A DNA stretch of 58,074 bases, taken from Pseudobacter sp. (lineage in GTDB: Bacteria; Bacteroidota; Bacteroidia; Chitinophagales; Chitinophagaceae). This document shows positions 15,488 to 24,458 of this stretch, one piece after another (position 1 is the first letter of the stretch; every line of letters begins with the position of its first letter). Under the pieces are notes generated by a model. It did not search any database and was not told the origin of the DNA. It was given only the letters and a program-made list of their open reading frames with translations. The position numbers and the translations under genes were made by a program. The stretch lies in contig JAFIGX010000021.1 in NCBI GenBank assembly GCA_017849455.1, forward strand, positions 1-58,074, in the 5' to 3' direction.

Positions 15488-17269
15488 ATGAGTAGTACCA
15501 CAATGCAGCAAAAGTCCGTTCTGAAAGGCGGCGAATGGCTGATCAGGGAAAGCTCTCCCTTCGATACCTTCATCCCCGAAGACTTTAATGAGGAGCAGCA
15601 GATGGTGAAAGATATGTGTACCTCATTTCTCGATACCGAGATCCTTCCCATCATCGACCGGATCGATAAACTGGAGCCCGGCCTCATGCCTTCGCTTGTA
15701 GCCAAAGCTGGTGAACAGGGATTGCTCGGGGCTTCGATTCCAGAGCAGTATGGCGGTCTCGGCAAGGATTTCATCACTTCCACGCTCGTGAATGAAGCAT
15801 TGGGCGGAGGCTTCTCCTTTTCCGTGGCTGTGGCGGCCCATACCGGTATCGGCACCCTGCCCATCCTTTATTTCGGAACAGAAGCACAAAAGAAACAGTA
15901 TATCCCAAAGCTCGCCAGCGGCGAATGGAAGGGCGCCTACGGTTTAACGGAACCGAACAGCGGCAGCGATGCCCTCGGTGCAAAAACAACTGCGAAGCTG
16001 AGCGCCGATGGAAAACATTATCTGCTCAACGGACAGAAATGCTGGATCACCAACGGTGGCTTTGCCGATGTTTATACTGTATTTGCCAAGATAGATGGAG
16101 ATAAGTTCTCCGCCTTCATCGTGGAGAGGGGATTTGAAGGATTTACCCGGGGCCCCGAAGAACATAAGATGGGGATCAAAGGATCTTCTACCGTTCAGCT
16201 TTATTTCCAGGACTGCAAGGTGCCTGTTGAAAACCTTTTGGGAGAGATCGGGAAAGGGCATATCATCGCTTTCAATATTCTCAATATTGGTCGCCTGAAA
16301 TTATGCGCGGCCGCACTGGGCGGGGCAGGAAGGGCAGCGACCACCTCCATTCAGTATGCTGCCACGCGCGAACAGTTCAAAACCCCCATCACCAATTTCG
16401 GCGCCATCAAACACAAGCTCGCCGAGATGGCCATACGGATGTGGGTAGCCGAAAGCGCCTTATACCGCACCGCCAAATACATCGACGATAAAGAACAGGA
16501 GCTGATCGCCTCCGGCAAACCATTCAATGAAGCCCTGCTCGGCGCTGCAGAAGAGTATGCCATCGAATGCGCCATCCTGAAAGTCTATGGCAGTGAAATG
16601 CTCGACTTTGTAGTGGATGAAGGCGTACAGATCCACGGCGGCAACGGGTTCAGCGATGAGTATATCATTTCAAAAGCATACCGCGATAGCCGAATCAACC
16701 GCATTTACGAAGGCACCAACGAGATCAACCGCCTGCTCACCGTAGATATGGTGCTCAAACGCGCCATGAAAGGAAAGCTCGACCTGATGGGCCCCGCCAT
16801 GGCCGTTCAAAAAGAGCTGATGAGCATTCCTGATTTCGGCAGCGGCGATGATGAGGCATTTGCCAAAGAAAAAAAGGCCATCGCCAATTTCAAGAAAGCT
16901 ATCCTCATGACTGCCGGCGCAGCCGTTCAGAAATTGATGATGCAGATCGAACAGGAACAGGAGGTCCTCATGAATATTGCCGATATGGCCATCGAGACCT
17001 TCAACGCAGAAAGCGCCCTGCTCCGCGCCATGAAACTCGCTGAACGCAAAGGCGAAGCTGCCGTTCAGTTCGAGCTGGATATTACCAGGACTTATCTCTA
17101 TGATGCTGCCGACCGCATCGCCAAATACGGAAAAGATGCCATCAATGCATTTGCCGACGGTGATGAGCAACGTATGATGCTGCTCGGATTGAAACGCTTC
17201 ACTAAAGTGGACGCATTCAATGCCAAGGAATCGAGGAGACGGATCTGGAAAAAGCTGTCGGCCTCCTGA
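15488..17269 (+). CDS. Acyl-CoA dehydrogenase, long form
   Basis: A 593-residue FAD enzyme that oxidises acyl-CoA to trans-2-enoyl-CoA in beta-oxidation. It has the N-terminal helical domain (about 30-145), the middle beta domain with AYGLTEPNSGSDA and CWITNGGFADVYTVFA, and the C-terminal helical domain with the catalytic-base motif YEGTNEINRLL. A further C-terminal extension of about 150 residues (from about 440) makes it longer than the usual 380-residue form and similar in build to the VLCAD/ACAD9 type common in Bacteroidota. The second gene of a MarR-led operon. Length and motifs suggest long-chain substrates; this is inference. Confidence 0.93.
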   Translation: MSSTTMQQKSVLKGGEWLIRESSPFDTFIPEDFNEEQQMVKDMCTSFLDTEILPIIDRIDKLEPGLMPSLVAKAGEQGLLGASIPEQYGGLGKDFITSTLVNEALGGGFSFSVAVAAHTGIGTLPILYFGTEAQKKQYIPKLASGEWKGAYGLTEPNSGSDALGAKTTAKLSADGKHYLLNGQKCWITNGGFADVYTVFAKIDGDKFSAFIVERGFEGFTRGPEEHKMGIKGSSTVQLYFQDCKVPVENLLGEIGKGHIIAFNILNIGRLKLCAAALGGAGRAATTSIQYAATREQFKTPITNFGAIKHKLAEMAIRMWVAESALYRTAKYIDDKEQELIASGKPFNEALLGAAEEYAIECAILKVYGSEMLDFVVDEGVQIHGGNGFSDEYIISKAYRDSRINRIYEGTNEINRLLTVDMVLKRAMKGKLDLMGPAMAVQKELMSIPDFGSGDDEAFAKEKKAIANFKKAILMTAGAAVQKLMMQIEQEQEVLMNIADMAIETFNAESALLRAMKLAERKGEAAVQFELDITRTYLYDAADRIAKYGKDAINAFADGDEQRMMLLGLKRFTKVDAFNAKESRRRIWKKLSAS

Positions 17270-17272
17270 ATC

Positions 17273-17469
17273 GTCTGAACTAGGATTTTTGGGATGATTG
17301 GGATAGGTGGGATGGATGAGATAGTTAGATGATGATGAAAGAAAATTATAAGAGGGTATATCGTATTTTTGATATGCCCTCTTTACTTTTATCAAATAAG
17401 CAATGATCAAACAAAACATGAGACATCCATCCCACCTATCCCAATCATCCCAAAAATCCCGGTTCAGAC
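17273..17469. repeat. 46-bp inverted repeat pair, right arm inside the amidase gene
   Basis: Arms 17273-17318 and 17424-17469 are reverse complements at 44 of 46 positions (GTCTGAAC..GGATTTTTGGG.. / ..CCCAAAAATCC..GTTCAGAC). The left arm begins 3 nt after the acyl-CoA dehydrogenase stop; the right arm codes for residues 8-22 of the amidase precursor. A diverged third copy in the left-arm orientation is at 54258-54303 (36 of 46 identical). The inter-arm distance is 105 nt. Confidence 0.85.
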
Positions 17470-18629
17470 TTCTCTTCCTCATTCTCCTCCTTCCCCTCTT
17501 ATCCCCCGCCCAGGATACCACTAAAAAATCCTTTCTCGTTCGTACAACAGGCCAGCTTCCCTTTCTTGAATACGGGCCGGGAGACGACAGGCTCGGAGGC
17601 GCTAAAATGGGATACCTGGATACCAATATCGTATTGAAAGTGGTCGATTCACTGGGAACGGATTATATTGTACAGCTATCCCGCCAACATACGGCCTTTA
17701 TCTCCAAATCCAGTGTGGTGGCCGATTCCAGCCTGCACAGCAAACGGTATTATTTAACAGGCTCCTGGAATGTGTCCGGGAATGACCGCAACGACGTGGT
17801 AGCGGTAAGCCTGGAAGAGCGACTGCCCTACAGAAGCATTCAGCAGATCGATCCTTCGCGGATCGTGGTGGATATTTTCGGGGCTACTTCCAATAGCAAC
17901 TGGATAACACAAAAAACGACTGCGAAAGAGATCAAAAATGCCTGGTATGAACAGGTAGAAGATGATGTGATGCGCATTTACATCGATCTGAAACACCCCC
18001 AACACTGGGGCCACCTGATCTCTTACGATAGTGCCGGCAAGCGCCTCATGGTCCGGGTAAAACGTCAACCAACTTCCTTACGCTACAGGAACCTGGTGAT
18101 CGCGATCGATGCAGGGCATGGTGGCGCCAATACCGGCGCTTCCGGGAAGACCAGCAAAGCGCTTGAAAAAGAGTATACGCTCAAATTCGCGCATGCGCTT
18201 AAAAAAACACTGGAACGAAAAAAAGTGAGAGTGGTGATGACGCGCACCGATGATACCGATATCAGCATGGTAGACCGCACACTGTTGCTCCGCCAACAGA
18301 ACCCCGACTTGCTGATCAGCCTGCACCTCAATTCCGCCGGCAACCCTGCCGTAAAAGGGACCAGCACCTATTATCGCTATATCGGGTTCAGGCCGCTTAC
18401 ACAGGCTATCCTGAAACGTATGCTGCAACTGGGTCTCAGCGATTACGGCAATATAGGTAACTTCAATTTTGCACTGAGCGGCCCCACCGAATACCCGAAT
18501 TGCCTGGTGGAGATCGCATTCCTGAGCAATGAAGAAGATGAAAAACGGATCCTCGACCCGCGGTTCCATGCGGATGTTGCCAAAAAGATCTGCAAAGGGA
18601 TCAATGACTGGTTGCGGCAGGTCAGGTAA
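17403..18629 (+). CDS. N-acetylmuramoyl-L-alanine amidase (AmiC-type)
   Basis: A 408-residue exported zinc amidase that cuts the bond between MurNAc and the stem peptide during cell separation. A signal peptide is present (LLFLILLLPLLSPAQ, cleavage near residue 36). An AMIN-like beta domain covers about 100-220 (RIVVDIFGATSN, RIYIDLKHPQHWG). The Amidase_3 domain covers about 230-405 with Zn ligands in IDAGHGG, the Glu in LEKEYTL, and SLHLNS, plus the catalytic Glu in VEIAFLSN. The precursor's n-region (MRHPSHLSQSSQKSRF) is encoded by a dispersed repeat. The start could be 17403 or the second Met at 17418. Confidence 0.92.
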   Translation: MIKQNMRHPSHLSQSSQKSRFRLLFLILLLPLLSPAQDTTKKSFLVRTTGQLPFLEYGPGDDRLGGAKMGYLDTNIVLKVVDSLGTDYIVQLSRQHTAFISKSSVVADSSLHSKRYYLTGSWNVSGNDRNDVVAVSLEERLPYRSIQQIDPSRIVVDIFGATSNSNWITQKTTAKEIKNAWYEQVEDDVMRIYIDLKHPQHWGHLISYDSAGKRLMVRVKRQPTSLRYRNLVIAIDAGHGGANTGASGKTSKALEKEYTLKFAHALKKTLERKKVRVVMTRTDDTDISMVDRTLLLRQQNPDLLISLHLNSAGNPAVKGTSTYYRYIGFRPLTQAILKRMLQLGLSDYGNIGNFNFALSGPTEYPNCLVEIAFLSNEEDEKRILDPRFHADVAKKICKGINDWLRQVR

Positions 18630-18643
18630 AAGGCAGCCTGCTA

Positions 18644-19363
18644 TTATTTGAGTAAAGCCGCTGCTGCTTCATCCACGAACCAATCCACCTCACCATGGGC
18701 AGGTTGTATGATCTGTGATGGATACAGGTCAACATTCCGTGCACCTTTCAATACTTCGTACAATGCATTTGCTTTATTGCTACCGAAAGTGAGGAAAGCG
18801 ATCTTCTTTGCGCGGTTCACTATGGGTGCGGTCAGGGTGATGCGATACATCTGCTGTGCATCGAGGTAGAAAGAGCTCACCCATGCTTTCTTTTCATGGA
18901 TCACCGCTGTATGCGGGAAGAGCGAGAGGGTATGCCCATCATCTCCCATTCCATTCAATACGAGATCGAACGTAGGGCTTTCAGGAGGAAAGTATTCATG
19001 CAGGATAGCTTCATAGGCTTCGGCTGATGCTTCAGGTGAGATATTCGTTTGCATGAGATGCACCTGTTCCGGATTTACCGGTACATGGCTCAGTAAATGA
19101 TCGAAGGTCATTTTTGCATTGTTGCGACTGTCTTCATACGGTACGGCACGCTCATCGCCCCAGAAAATATGGAGCTTCTTCCAGTTGATCCTTTCCCGGT
19201 AAGGAGGCTTCGACAGGAGATCATACAATTCTTTGGGGGAGTTGCCACCGGTAAGCACCCAGGTGAAACGGTCCTGTTCTTTCAAAGTCGTTTCGATCAG
19301 GTTGGTGGTCCATTCAGCCAGTGCATGGCTTACCGCAGCGGGATCTTTATAGATATGTTGCAT
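18644..19363 (-). CDS. pgl: 6-phosphogluconolactonase
   Basis: A 239-residue cytosolic enzyme that hydrolyses 6-phosphogluconolactone, the second step of the oxidative pentose phosphate pathway. It belongs to the DevB/SOL type of the NagB fold: TWVLTGGNSPKELYDLL, HIFWGDERAVP and VLNGMGDDGHTLSLFP are the conserved phosphate and catalytic segments. Length is typical. It is the last gene of gnd-zwf-pgl on the minus strand, 29 nt after zwf, so the three enzymes of the branch are made together. Confidence 0.95.
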   Translation of the reverse strand: MQHIYKDPAAVSHALAEWTTNLIETTLKEQDRFTWVLTGGNSPKELYDLLSKPPYRERINWKKLHIFWGDERAVPYEDSRNNAKMTFDHLLSHVPVNPEQVHLMQTNISPEASAEAYEAILHEYFPPESPTFDLVLNGMGDDGHTLSLFPHTAVIHEKKAWVSSFYLDAQQMYRITLTAPIVNRAKKIAFLTFGSNKANALYEVLKGARNVDLYPSQIIQPAHGEVDWFVDEAAAALLK

Positions 19364-19392
19364 GATTTGAAAGATAAATGGCAGGTATCGGT

Positions 19393-20907
19393 TTACTCCT
19401 TATGTGGCTGAGGCATGGTGATCCAGTTATGGCCGTCGCGCGCGATCAGCGCTTCCGCATCTTCCGGTCCCCAGCTATCAGGTGCGTAATTGGGAAAATC
19501 TACAGGCGGTCTTGTTTCCCATACATCGAGGATCGGCATAATGATCTTCCAGGCTGCTTCCACCTGGTCTGAGCGCATGAACAGCGTGGCATTGCCTTCC
19601 ATTACATCGAGCAGCAGGGTTTCATAAGCTTCGGGCTCATCACCGTCATACGCATCTTTATAATTGAAGATCATATCCACCGGGTTCAGGGTCATCGATT
19701 GCCCGGGGCGTTTGGCCTGGAAGCGCAGGCGTATATCCATCTCCGGTTGTATACTGATCGTAAGCCGGTTGGGGCGCCAGGTATCGGCAGCCTCCGGCGG
19801 GAATGCGTAATAGGGGGCCGGGCGGAACTGGACAGTGATGATGGTTGATTTTTCATGCAGCCGCTTGCCGGTGCGTACATAGAAAGGCACATCCTGCCAG
19901 CGCCAGTTGTCGATATAGAATTTAACGGCAGCAAACGTATCGATCGTCGATTCGGCATTTACGTTCTTTTCCTGGCGATAGCCTGGCAATTCTTTTCCCT
20001 TCATCCAGCCGGGAGAATACTGTCCTCTCACGGCATGTGCATGTACATCCTCACGGTCGATCTTGCGGATAGCATTCAACACATCTACTTTTTTGTTGCG
20101 GATCTCATTCGCATCGAAAGTTCCAGGGGCTTCCATAGCGATCATGCACATCAACTGGAGAATATGGTTCTGCACCATATCGCGCAGAGCGCCGGAATTT
20201 TCATAATAATCGCCTCTGCCTTCCACGCCAACGGTTTCGGCCGCCGTGATCTGTACATGCTCGATATAATTCCTGTTCCAGATAGGTTCGAAGAGCGCAT
20301 TGGCAAAGCGCAGGGCCAGTATATTCTGAACTGTTTCCTTTCCGAGATAATGGTCGATGCGATAGATCTGCGATTCATCGAACATGCTTGCCAGCAGGGC
20401 ATTCAGTTCATGTGCGCTTTGAAGGTCATGTCCGAATGGTTTTTCCACCACGATGCGGGTGCACCTGGTATCGGCGCAAATATTGAGCGGCCCGAGCTTA
20501 CGGGCAATATCAGGAACGAGCTGTGGCGCTACTGCCATATAGAAGATCACGTTGGGATGCTCCCCGAATTCCTGTTCCTTCTGTTTCACGATCTCGGCGA
20601 TCTTCTGGTAATCGGCCTCATTCTCTGCATCCATCTGCAGGTAGTTCACATGTTGCGAGAACTCCTGCCATTTCCCGTTCTGTTCTCCCTTACGGCGGGA
20701 GAACTGCTGAATGCCGTCGAGCAGGTGTTTACGGTAATCGTCGTCGGAGAATGGCCTGCGGCCGATGCCTACGATGCTGAACTTATCGGGCATCCAGGCG
20801 TCGATGAACAAATTATAGAGGGCTGGAGATAATTTTCTATGGTTCAGATCGCCGCTACCTCCAAAGATGAATAAGAGTGAGGCGGGTGGTCTTTTATGGT
20901 TTTGCAT
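19393..20907 (-). CDS. zwf: Glucose-6-phosphate 1-dehydrogenase
   Basis: A 504-residue NADP-dependent enzyme that commits glucose-6-phosphate to the pentose phosphate pathway. The nucleotide fingerprint is IFGGSGDLNHRKL near the N-terminus. The substrate and catalytic segment is YRIDHYLGKETVQNILALRFANALFEPIWN, seen here with RIDHYLGKE. The C-terminal domain has the expected length. It lies between gnd (43 nt upstream) and pgl (29 nt downstream) on the same strand. Nothing is missing or odd. Confidence 0.97.
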   Translation of the reverse strand: MQNHKRPPASLLFIFGGSGDLNHRKLSPALYNLFIDAWMPDKFSIVGIGRRPFSDDDYRKHLLDGIQQFSRRKGEQNGKWQEFSQHVNYLQMDAENEADYQKIAEIVKQKEQEFGEHPNVIFYMAVAPQLVPDIARKLGPLNICADTRCTRIVVEKPFGHDLQSAHELNALLASMFDESQIYRIDHYLGKETVQNILALRFANALFEPIWNRNYIEHVQITAAETVGVEGRGDYYENSGALRDMVQNHILQLMCMIAMEAPGTFDANEIRNKKVDVLNAIRKIDREDVHAHAVRGQYSPGWMKGKELPGYRQEKNVNAESTIDTFAAVKFYIDNWRWQDVPFYVRTGKRLHEKSTIITVQFRPAPYYAFPPEAADTWRPNRLTISIQPEMDIRLRFQAKRPGQSMTLNPVDMIFNYKDAYDGDEPEAYETLLLDVMEGNATLFMRSDQVEAAWKIIMPILDVWETRPPVDFPNYAPDSWGPEDAEALIARDGHNWITMPQPHKE

Positions 20908-20949
20908 ATTCTTCTATCTTCTTTTGTCAATATTTATTGGATGGTTCAA

Positions 20950-22365
20950 CTACCTGTTCCAGACAGTATGGAAAGTGCCGGCCTCATCGGTCCGCTGATA
21001 GGTATGAGCGCCGAAATAATCGCGTTGTGCCTGGATAAGGTTCACAGGCAACAGGCCGCTGCGGTACGCATCGAAATAGCTCAATGCGCTTAATAATCCG
21101 CCGATGGCATATTTATGTTGAATGGCAGCGGATGCTACGGTGCGCAGGTTTTGTTCTTTGGCCTGCAGCAGTTTAGCGATCCGCTCATCTAATAACAAAT
21201 TTTCGAGCCCTGGGTTCTGTTGATAGATCTGGGTGAACAGGTCGAGCAGGGAGGAGCGGATGATACAGCCGCCTCTCCAGACCTTTACGACCTTCGGCAA
21301 TGGTATGTCCATGGCAAGCTCGCCGGAGGCTTTGTGCAGCAGGCTCAATCCCTGCGCATAGCTGATCAGTACGCCGAAGAACAGGGCATCATGCACCTGT
21401 GCGATCCATTGATCTTTTGGGGCGCCGATCTTCCCGAAACTTGTTTTATAGAGAGAGTTGGCTTTTAATCTTTCTTCTTTGAGCGCTGAAATATTGCGCA
21501 TGGTCACGGCCATATCAATCGTGGGGATAGGAACCCCGATCTCCATGGCGTCTTGTGAGGTCCACTTACCGGTGCCTTTCGCGCCGGCTTTGTCGAGGAT
21601 CATATCAACAAGACGGTTCTTTGATCTATCGTCGGGCTGCAGGAAAATATCTGCCGTGATCTCCACGAGGAAGGATTGCAGTTCGCCTTTATTCCAGGAA
21701 TCGAAGACCTGGTGCAGCTCGTCGTTATTCAGTCCGGCCCCACGATGCAGGAGATCATAACATTCGCTGATCAGTTGCATGATGGCATATTCGATACCGT
21801 TGTGCACCATCTTCACATAATGACCTGCAGCGCCTTTGCCGAGATGCGCCACGCAGGGTTCGCCATTCACTTTGGCAGCGATGGCTTCCAGCATGGGTTG
21901 AACGTGCGGATAAGCTGCTTCATCACCGCCCGGCATAATACTGGGGCCGGTGCGGGCGCCCTGTTCACCGCCTGAAACGCCCACTCCCATGAAATGGATG
22001 CCTTTTTCAGCGAGGTACTGAACCCGTCTGAGCGTATCGGTATAATGTGAATTGCCGCCGTCGATGATGATATCGCCTTTCTGCACTACGGGCAGCAGGC
22101 TTTCGATCACATCGTCGACCGGTTTACCGGCGGGCACCAGCATCATGATCTTTCGGGGGAGCGCCAGCTCACCGGTCATGGCCTGGAGGCTGTCGACCCC
22201 TTTTACCGTAGTGCCGGGGGATGCTGCCTGTTCGAAGGCGGTTGTTTTTTCTTTGTCTTTATCGAAGCCTATTACCTTGAAACCATGATCGGCCATATTG
22301 AGGAGCAAATTTCTGCCCATAACGCCCAGGCCGATCATTCCGAAGTCGAATTGTTGTGCAGCCAT
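20950..22365 (-). CDS. gnd: 6-phosphogluconate dehydrogenase, decarboxylating
   Basis: A 471-residue NADP enzyme that makes ribulose-5-phosphate and CO2, the third step of the oxidative branch. Visible motifs are the Rossmann GLGVMGRNLLLN, MLVPAGKPVDDV, IIDGGNSHY, the substrate-binding GVSGGEQGARTGPSIMPGG and the catalytic KMVHNGIEYA. The long helical C-terminal domain is complete and ends in the expected short tail. It is the first gene of the gnd-zwf-pgl set; upstream on the minus strand are about 300 nt shared with the divergent RRM gene's leader. Confidence 0.97.
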   Translation of the reverse strand: MAAQQFDFGMIGLGVMGRNLLLNMADHGFKVIGFDKDKEKTTAFEQAASPGTTVKGVDSLQAMTGELALPRKIMMLVPAGKPVDDVIESLLPVVQKGDIIIDGGNSHYTDTLRRVQYLAEKGIHFMGVGVSGGEQGARTGPSIMPGGDEAAYPHVQPMLEAIAAKVNGEPCVAHLGKGAAGHYVKMVHNGIEYAIMQLISECYDLLHRGAGLNNDELHQVFDSWNKGELQSFLVEITADIFLQPDDRSKNRLVDMILDKAGAKGTGKWTSQDAMEIGVPIPTIDMAVTMRNISALKEERLKANSLYKTSFGKIGAPKDQWIAQVHDALFFGVLISYAQGLSLLHKASGELAMDIPLPKVVKVWRGGCIIRSSLLDLFTQIYQQNPGLENLLLDERIAKLLQAKEQNLRTVASAAIQHKYAIGGLLSALSYFDAYRSGLLPVNLIQAQRDYFGAHTYQRTDEAGTFHTVWNR

Positions 22366-22525
22366 GCTATGAAATATAAGAGCAGCAAAATTAGGTAAAT
22401 TGAGGTAGCGGCGGACGAAGGGAGCAAGAAAGAATGAGGATATAATTTTATAGGCAGGTGTGCCCCAGTGCTTTGTATTAATAAAGGTTTAATAATGAAT
22501 TGTAGTTAATTTGCCCAAAAGGAAC

Positions 22526-22533
22526 TACCTTTG
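22526..22533 (+). promoter_or_regulatory. Probable -7 element for the RRM protein gene
   Basis: TACCTTTG is an exact TAnnTTTG. A TTG at 22500-22502 lies 23 nt upstream, slightly longer spacing than usual. Transcription from about 22540 would leave a leader of about 128 nt, containing the hairpin GCTAA-TCG-TTAGC at 22594-22606. Confidence 0.5.
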
Positions 22534-22667
22534 CGCCGAAATTTGAGTGATTGAGCATTTAGTAAGTGAACGATTTCTCCTGCTACGCAAATCCGCTAAT
22601 CGTTAGCTAGTCTTCTTTACTCCTGCTTACTTCTCAGATGATTATTAAAATTTAACCAGTTATTTGT

Positions 22668-22970
22668 ATGAACATTTATGTTTCGAATTTGAGTTTCAAC
22701 GTCACTGACGAGGACCTGAACGATTTTTTTGCCGAGTACGGTGAAGTTACCTCTGCAAAAGTTATTACCGACAAATTCACCAACAGAAGCCGTGGATTCG
22801 GTTTCGTAGAGATGCCCGACAACGAGGCAGCTCAAAAAGCTATCCGTGAACTGGATGGTGGTATGGTTGAAGGAAGAGCTATCAAAGTAACTGAAGCTCG
22901 TCCCCGCGAAGAGCGCAGTGAAAAACGTTCTTTCACTCCGCGTAATAACAGTTATAACAACCGTTATTAA
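22668..22970 (+). CDS. RNA-binding protein with one RRM domain
   Basis: A 100-residue single-RRM protein. RNP2 is IYVSNL (residues 3-8) and RNP1 is RGFGFVEM (about 42-49), with the usual beta-alpha-beta-beta-alpha-beta order. The C-terminal tail is basic and Asn/Arg/Tyr-rich (RSFTPRNNSYNNRY). Such glycine- or asparagine-tailed RRM proteins in Bacteroidota and cyanobacteria bind RNA broadly and are often cold-induced or post-transcriptional regulators. It is monocistronic: a promoter-like site and long leader precede it and a strong terminator follows 25 nt after the stop. Confidence 0.95.
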   Translation: MNIYVSNLSFNVTDEDLNDFFAEYGEVTSAKVITDKFTNRSRGFGFVEMPDNEAAQKAIRELDGGMVEGRAIKVTEARPREERSEKRSFTPRNNSYNNRY

Positions 22971-22994
22971 TAGTTTCATTGTACCGATAATTCA

Positions 22995-23021
22995 CCCCGC
23001 TCGAAAGCGGGGTTTTTTTTT
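22995..23021 (+). terminator. Intrinsic terminator of the RRM gene
   Basis: CCCCGCT-CGAA-AGCGGGG is a perfect 7-bp stem with a tetraloop, followed by nine T. It lies 25 nt after the stop codon. Confidence 0.92.
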
Positions 23022-23145
23022 CCGCATTCACCGCCAGTATTCCGGCTTTAACCGGAAAATTCCGGGGTATTGCTGAAATATGGGTGGAGGCTCAGGATTT
23101 ATGTATTTATTTTGCTGCTGCTTTTAATCATTCAAACTATTTTCT

Positions 23146-24372
23146 ATGAAACGTTCCGGCTCTGCTGCATTGGGATTCATCTTCGTGACGCTGCTGATCG
23201 ATGTTACCGGCTTCGGGATCATTATACCCGTGATGCCGAAACTTATCATGGCCCTCGGGCATACGGACCTCAGCAAAGCCTCTGAATATGGGGGCTGGAT
23301 GCTGTTCGCCTATGCCGTGATGCAATTCCTTTGTGCTCCTTTGCTTGGTAACCTGAGCGACCGCTATGGCCGCAGGCCCATCCTCCTCATTTCATTGTTC
23401 GGTTTCGGGATCGATTACCTGTTCCTTGCATTTGCCCCATCCCTCGCCTGGTTATTCGTGGGTCGTGTGATCGCCGGTATTACCGGCGCCAGCTTTACCA
23501 CGGCTACCGCCTATATCGCCGATATCAGCACGCCTGAAAAAAGGGCGCAGAATTTCGGGATCGTGGGAGCTGCATTCGGATTGGGTTTCATCATTGGCCC
23601 GGTGATCGGTGGATTGCTCGGAGGCTTCGGCGTTCGCGTACCCTTCCTGGTGGCGGCCGGACTTACCCTGCTCAACTGGCTCTACGGATTTTTCATTTTA
23701 CCGGAATCGCTCGATAAGCAGCATCGCCGCCGTTTCGAATGGAAAAGGGCCAACCCGGTAGGCTCATTGATGCATCTGCGTAAGTACCCTGCTATCACGG
23801 GTCTTGTAGTAGCGCTTGTATTATTATATATCGCTTCGCATGCAGTACAAAGTACCTGGGCTTATTATGGCATAGAGAAACTGGGATGGCATGAAAAGGA
23901 AATAGGCATCTCTCTTGGAGTAGTGGGTGTGATGATCGGATTGGTGCAGGGTGTATTGATCCGCAAGACCATGCCGCTATTAGGCATGGAGAAAAGTATT
24001 TATGTGGGTTTGCTGATCTACAGTATCGGCATGGTGTTGTTCGGGATCGCCAACCAGGGATGGATGATGTATGCATTCACGATCATATATTGTTTGGGCG
24101 GTATTTCAGGGCCGGCCCTGCAGGGCATGATCTCCAACCAGGTACCCCCCAATGAACAGGGTGAATTGCAGGGAGCATTGACCAGCCTGATGAGCGTGAC
24201 CGCGATCATCGGTCCGCCATTGATGACAGGTCTGTTCGCTCATTTCACCAGCAAAGATGCACCGGTGTATTTACCAGGCGCTCCCTTTTATCTTGGGGCA
24301 TTCCTGATGGTGGTCAGCACCTGGATAGCCTATAAAAGTTTGCACAGTGGAAAAAGAGCGGTTGTTGTTTAA
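23146..24372 (+). CDS. TCR/Tet-type MFS exporter
   Basis: A 408-residue major-facilitator drug/H+ antiporter with about 12 membrane spans. Motif A is present as GNLSDRYGRRPILL between spans 2 and 3, and motif C-like glycine-rich sequence in span 5 (GLGFIIGPVIGGLLGG) marks it as an exporter. The opening FIFVTLLIDVTGFGIIIPVMP matches the TetA-like (TCR) group. Whether it moves tetracycline or another compound cannot be told; no TetR gene is next to it, although an imperfect TTCCGG/CCGGAA palindrome lies about 90 nt upstream. A strong terminator follows. Confidence 0.92.
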   Translation: MKRSGSAALGFIFVTLLIDVTGFGIIIPVMPKLIMALGHTDLSKASEYGGWMLFAYAVMQFLCAPLLGNLSDRYGRRPILLISLFGFGIDYLFLAFAPSLAWLFVGRVIAGITGASFTTATAYIADISTPEKRAQNFGIVGAAFGLGFIIGPVIGGLLGGFGVRVPFLVAAGLTLLNWLYGFFILPESLDKQHRRRFEWKRANPVGSLMHLRKYPAITGLVVALVLLYIASHAVQSTWAYYGIEKLGWHEKEIGISLGVVGVMIGLVQGVLIRKTMPLLGMEKSIYVGLLIYSIGMVLFGIANQGWMMYAFTIIYCLGGISGPALQGMISNQVPPNEQGELQGALTSLMSVTAIIGPPLMTGLFAHFTSKDAPVYLPGAPFYLGAFLMVVSTWIAYKSLHSGKRAVVV

Positions 24373-24408
24373 AGGCAGGAATCAGTAATTCAAGGAAGGC
24401 ATTGAAAG

Positions 24409-24445
24409 CGGGCGGTGAAACGAAGTTTCACCGCCCGTATTTTTT
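24409..24445 (+). terminator. Intrinsic terminator of the MFS gene
   Basis: A 13-bp stem (CGGGCGGTGAAAC, loop GAA, then its complement) is followed by TATTTTTT on the plus strand. It separates the MFS gene from the convergent S9 peptidase gene. Confidence 0.9.
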
Positions 24446-24458
24446 GGGTGCCCATTTA

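Noticed and set aside
19855..20832. 325-codon frame antisense to zwf
   Set aside because: Shadow of zwf; no start context or domain.
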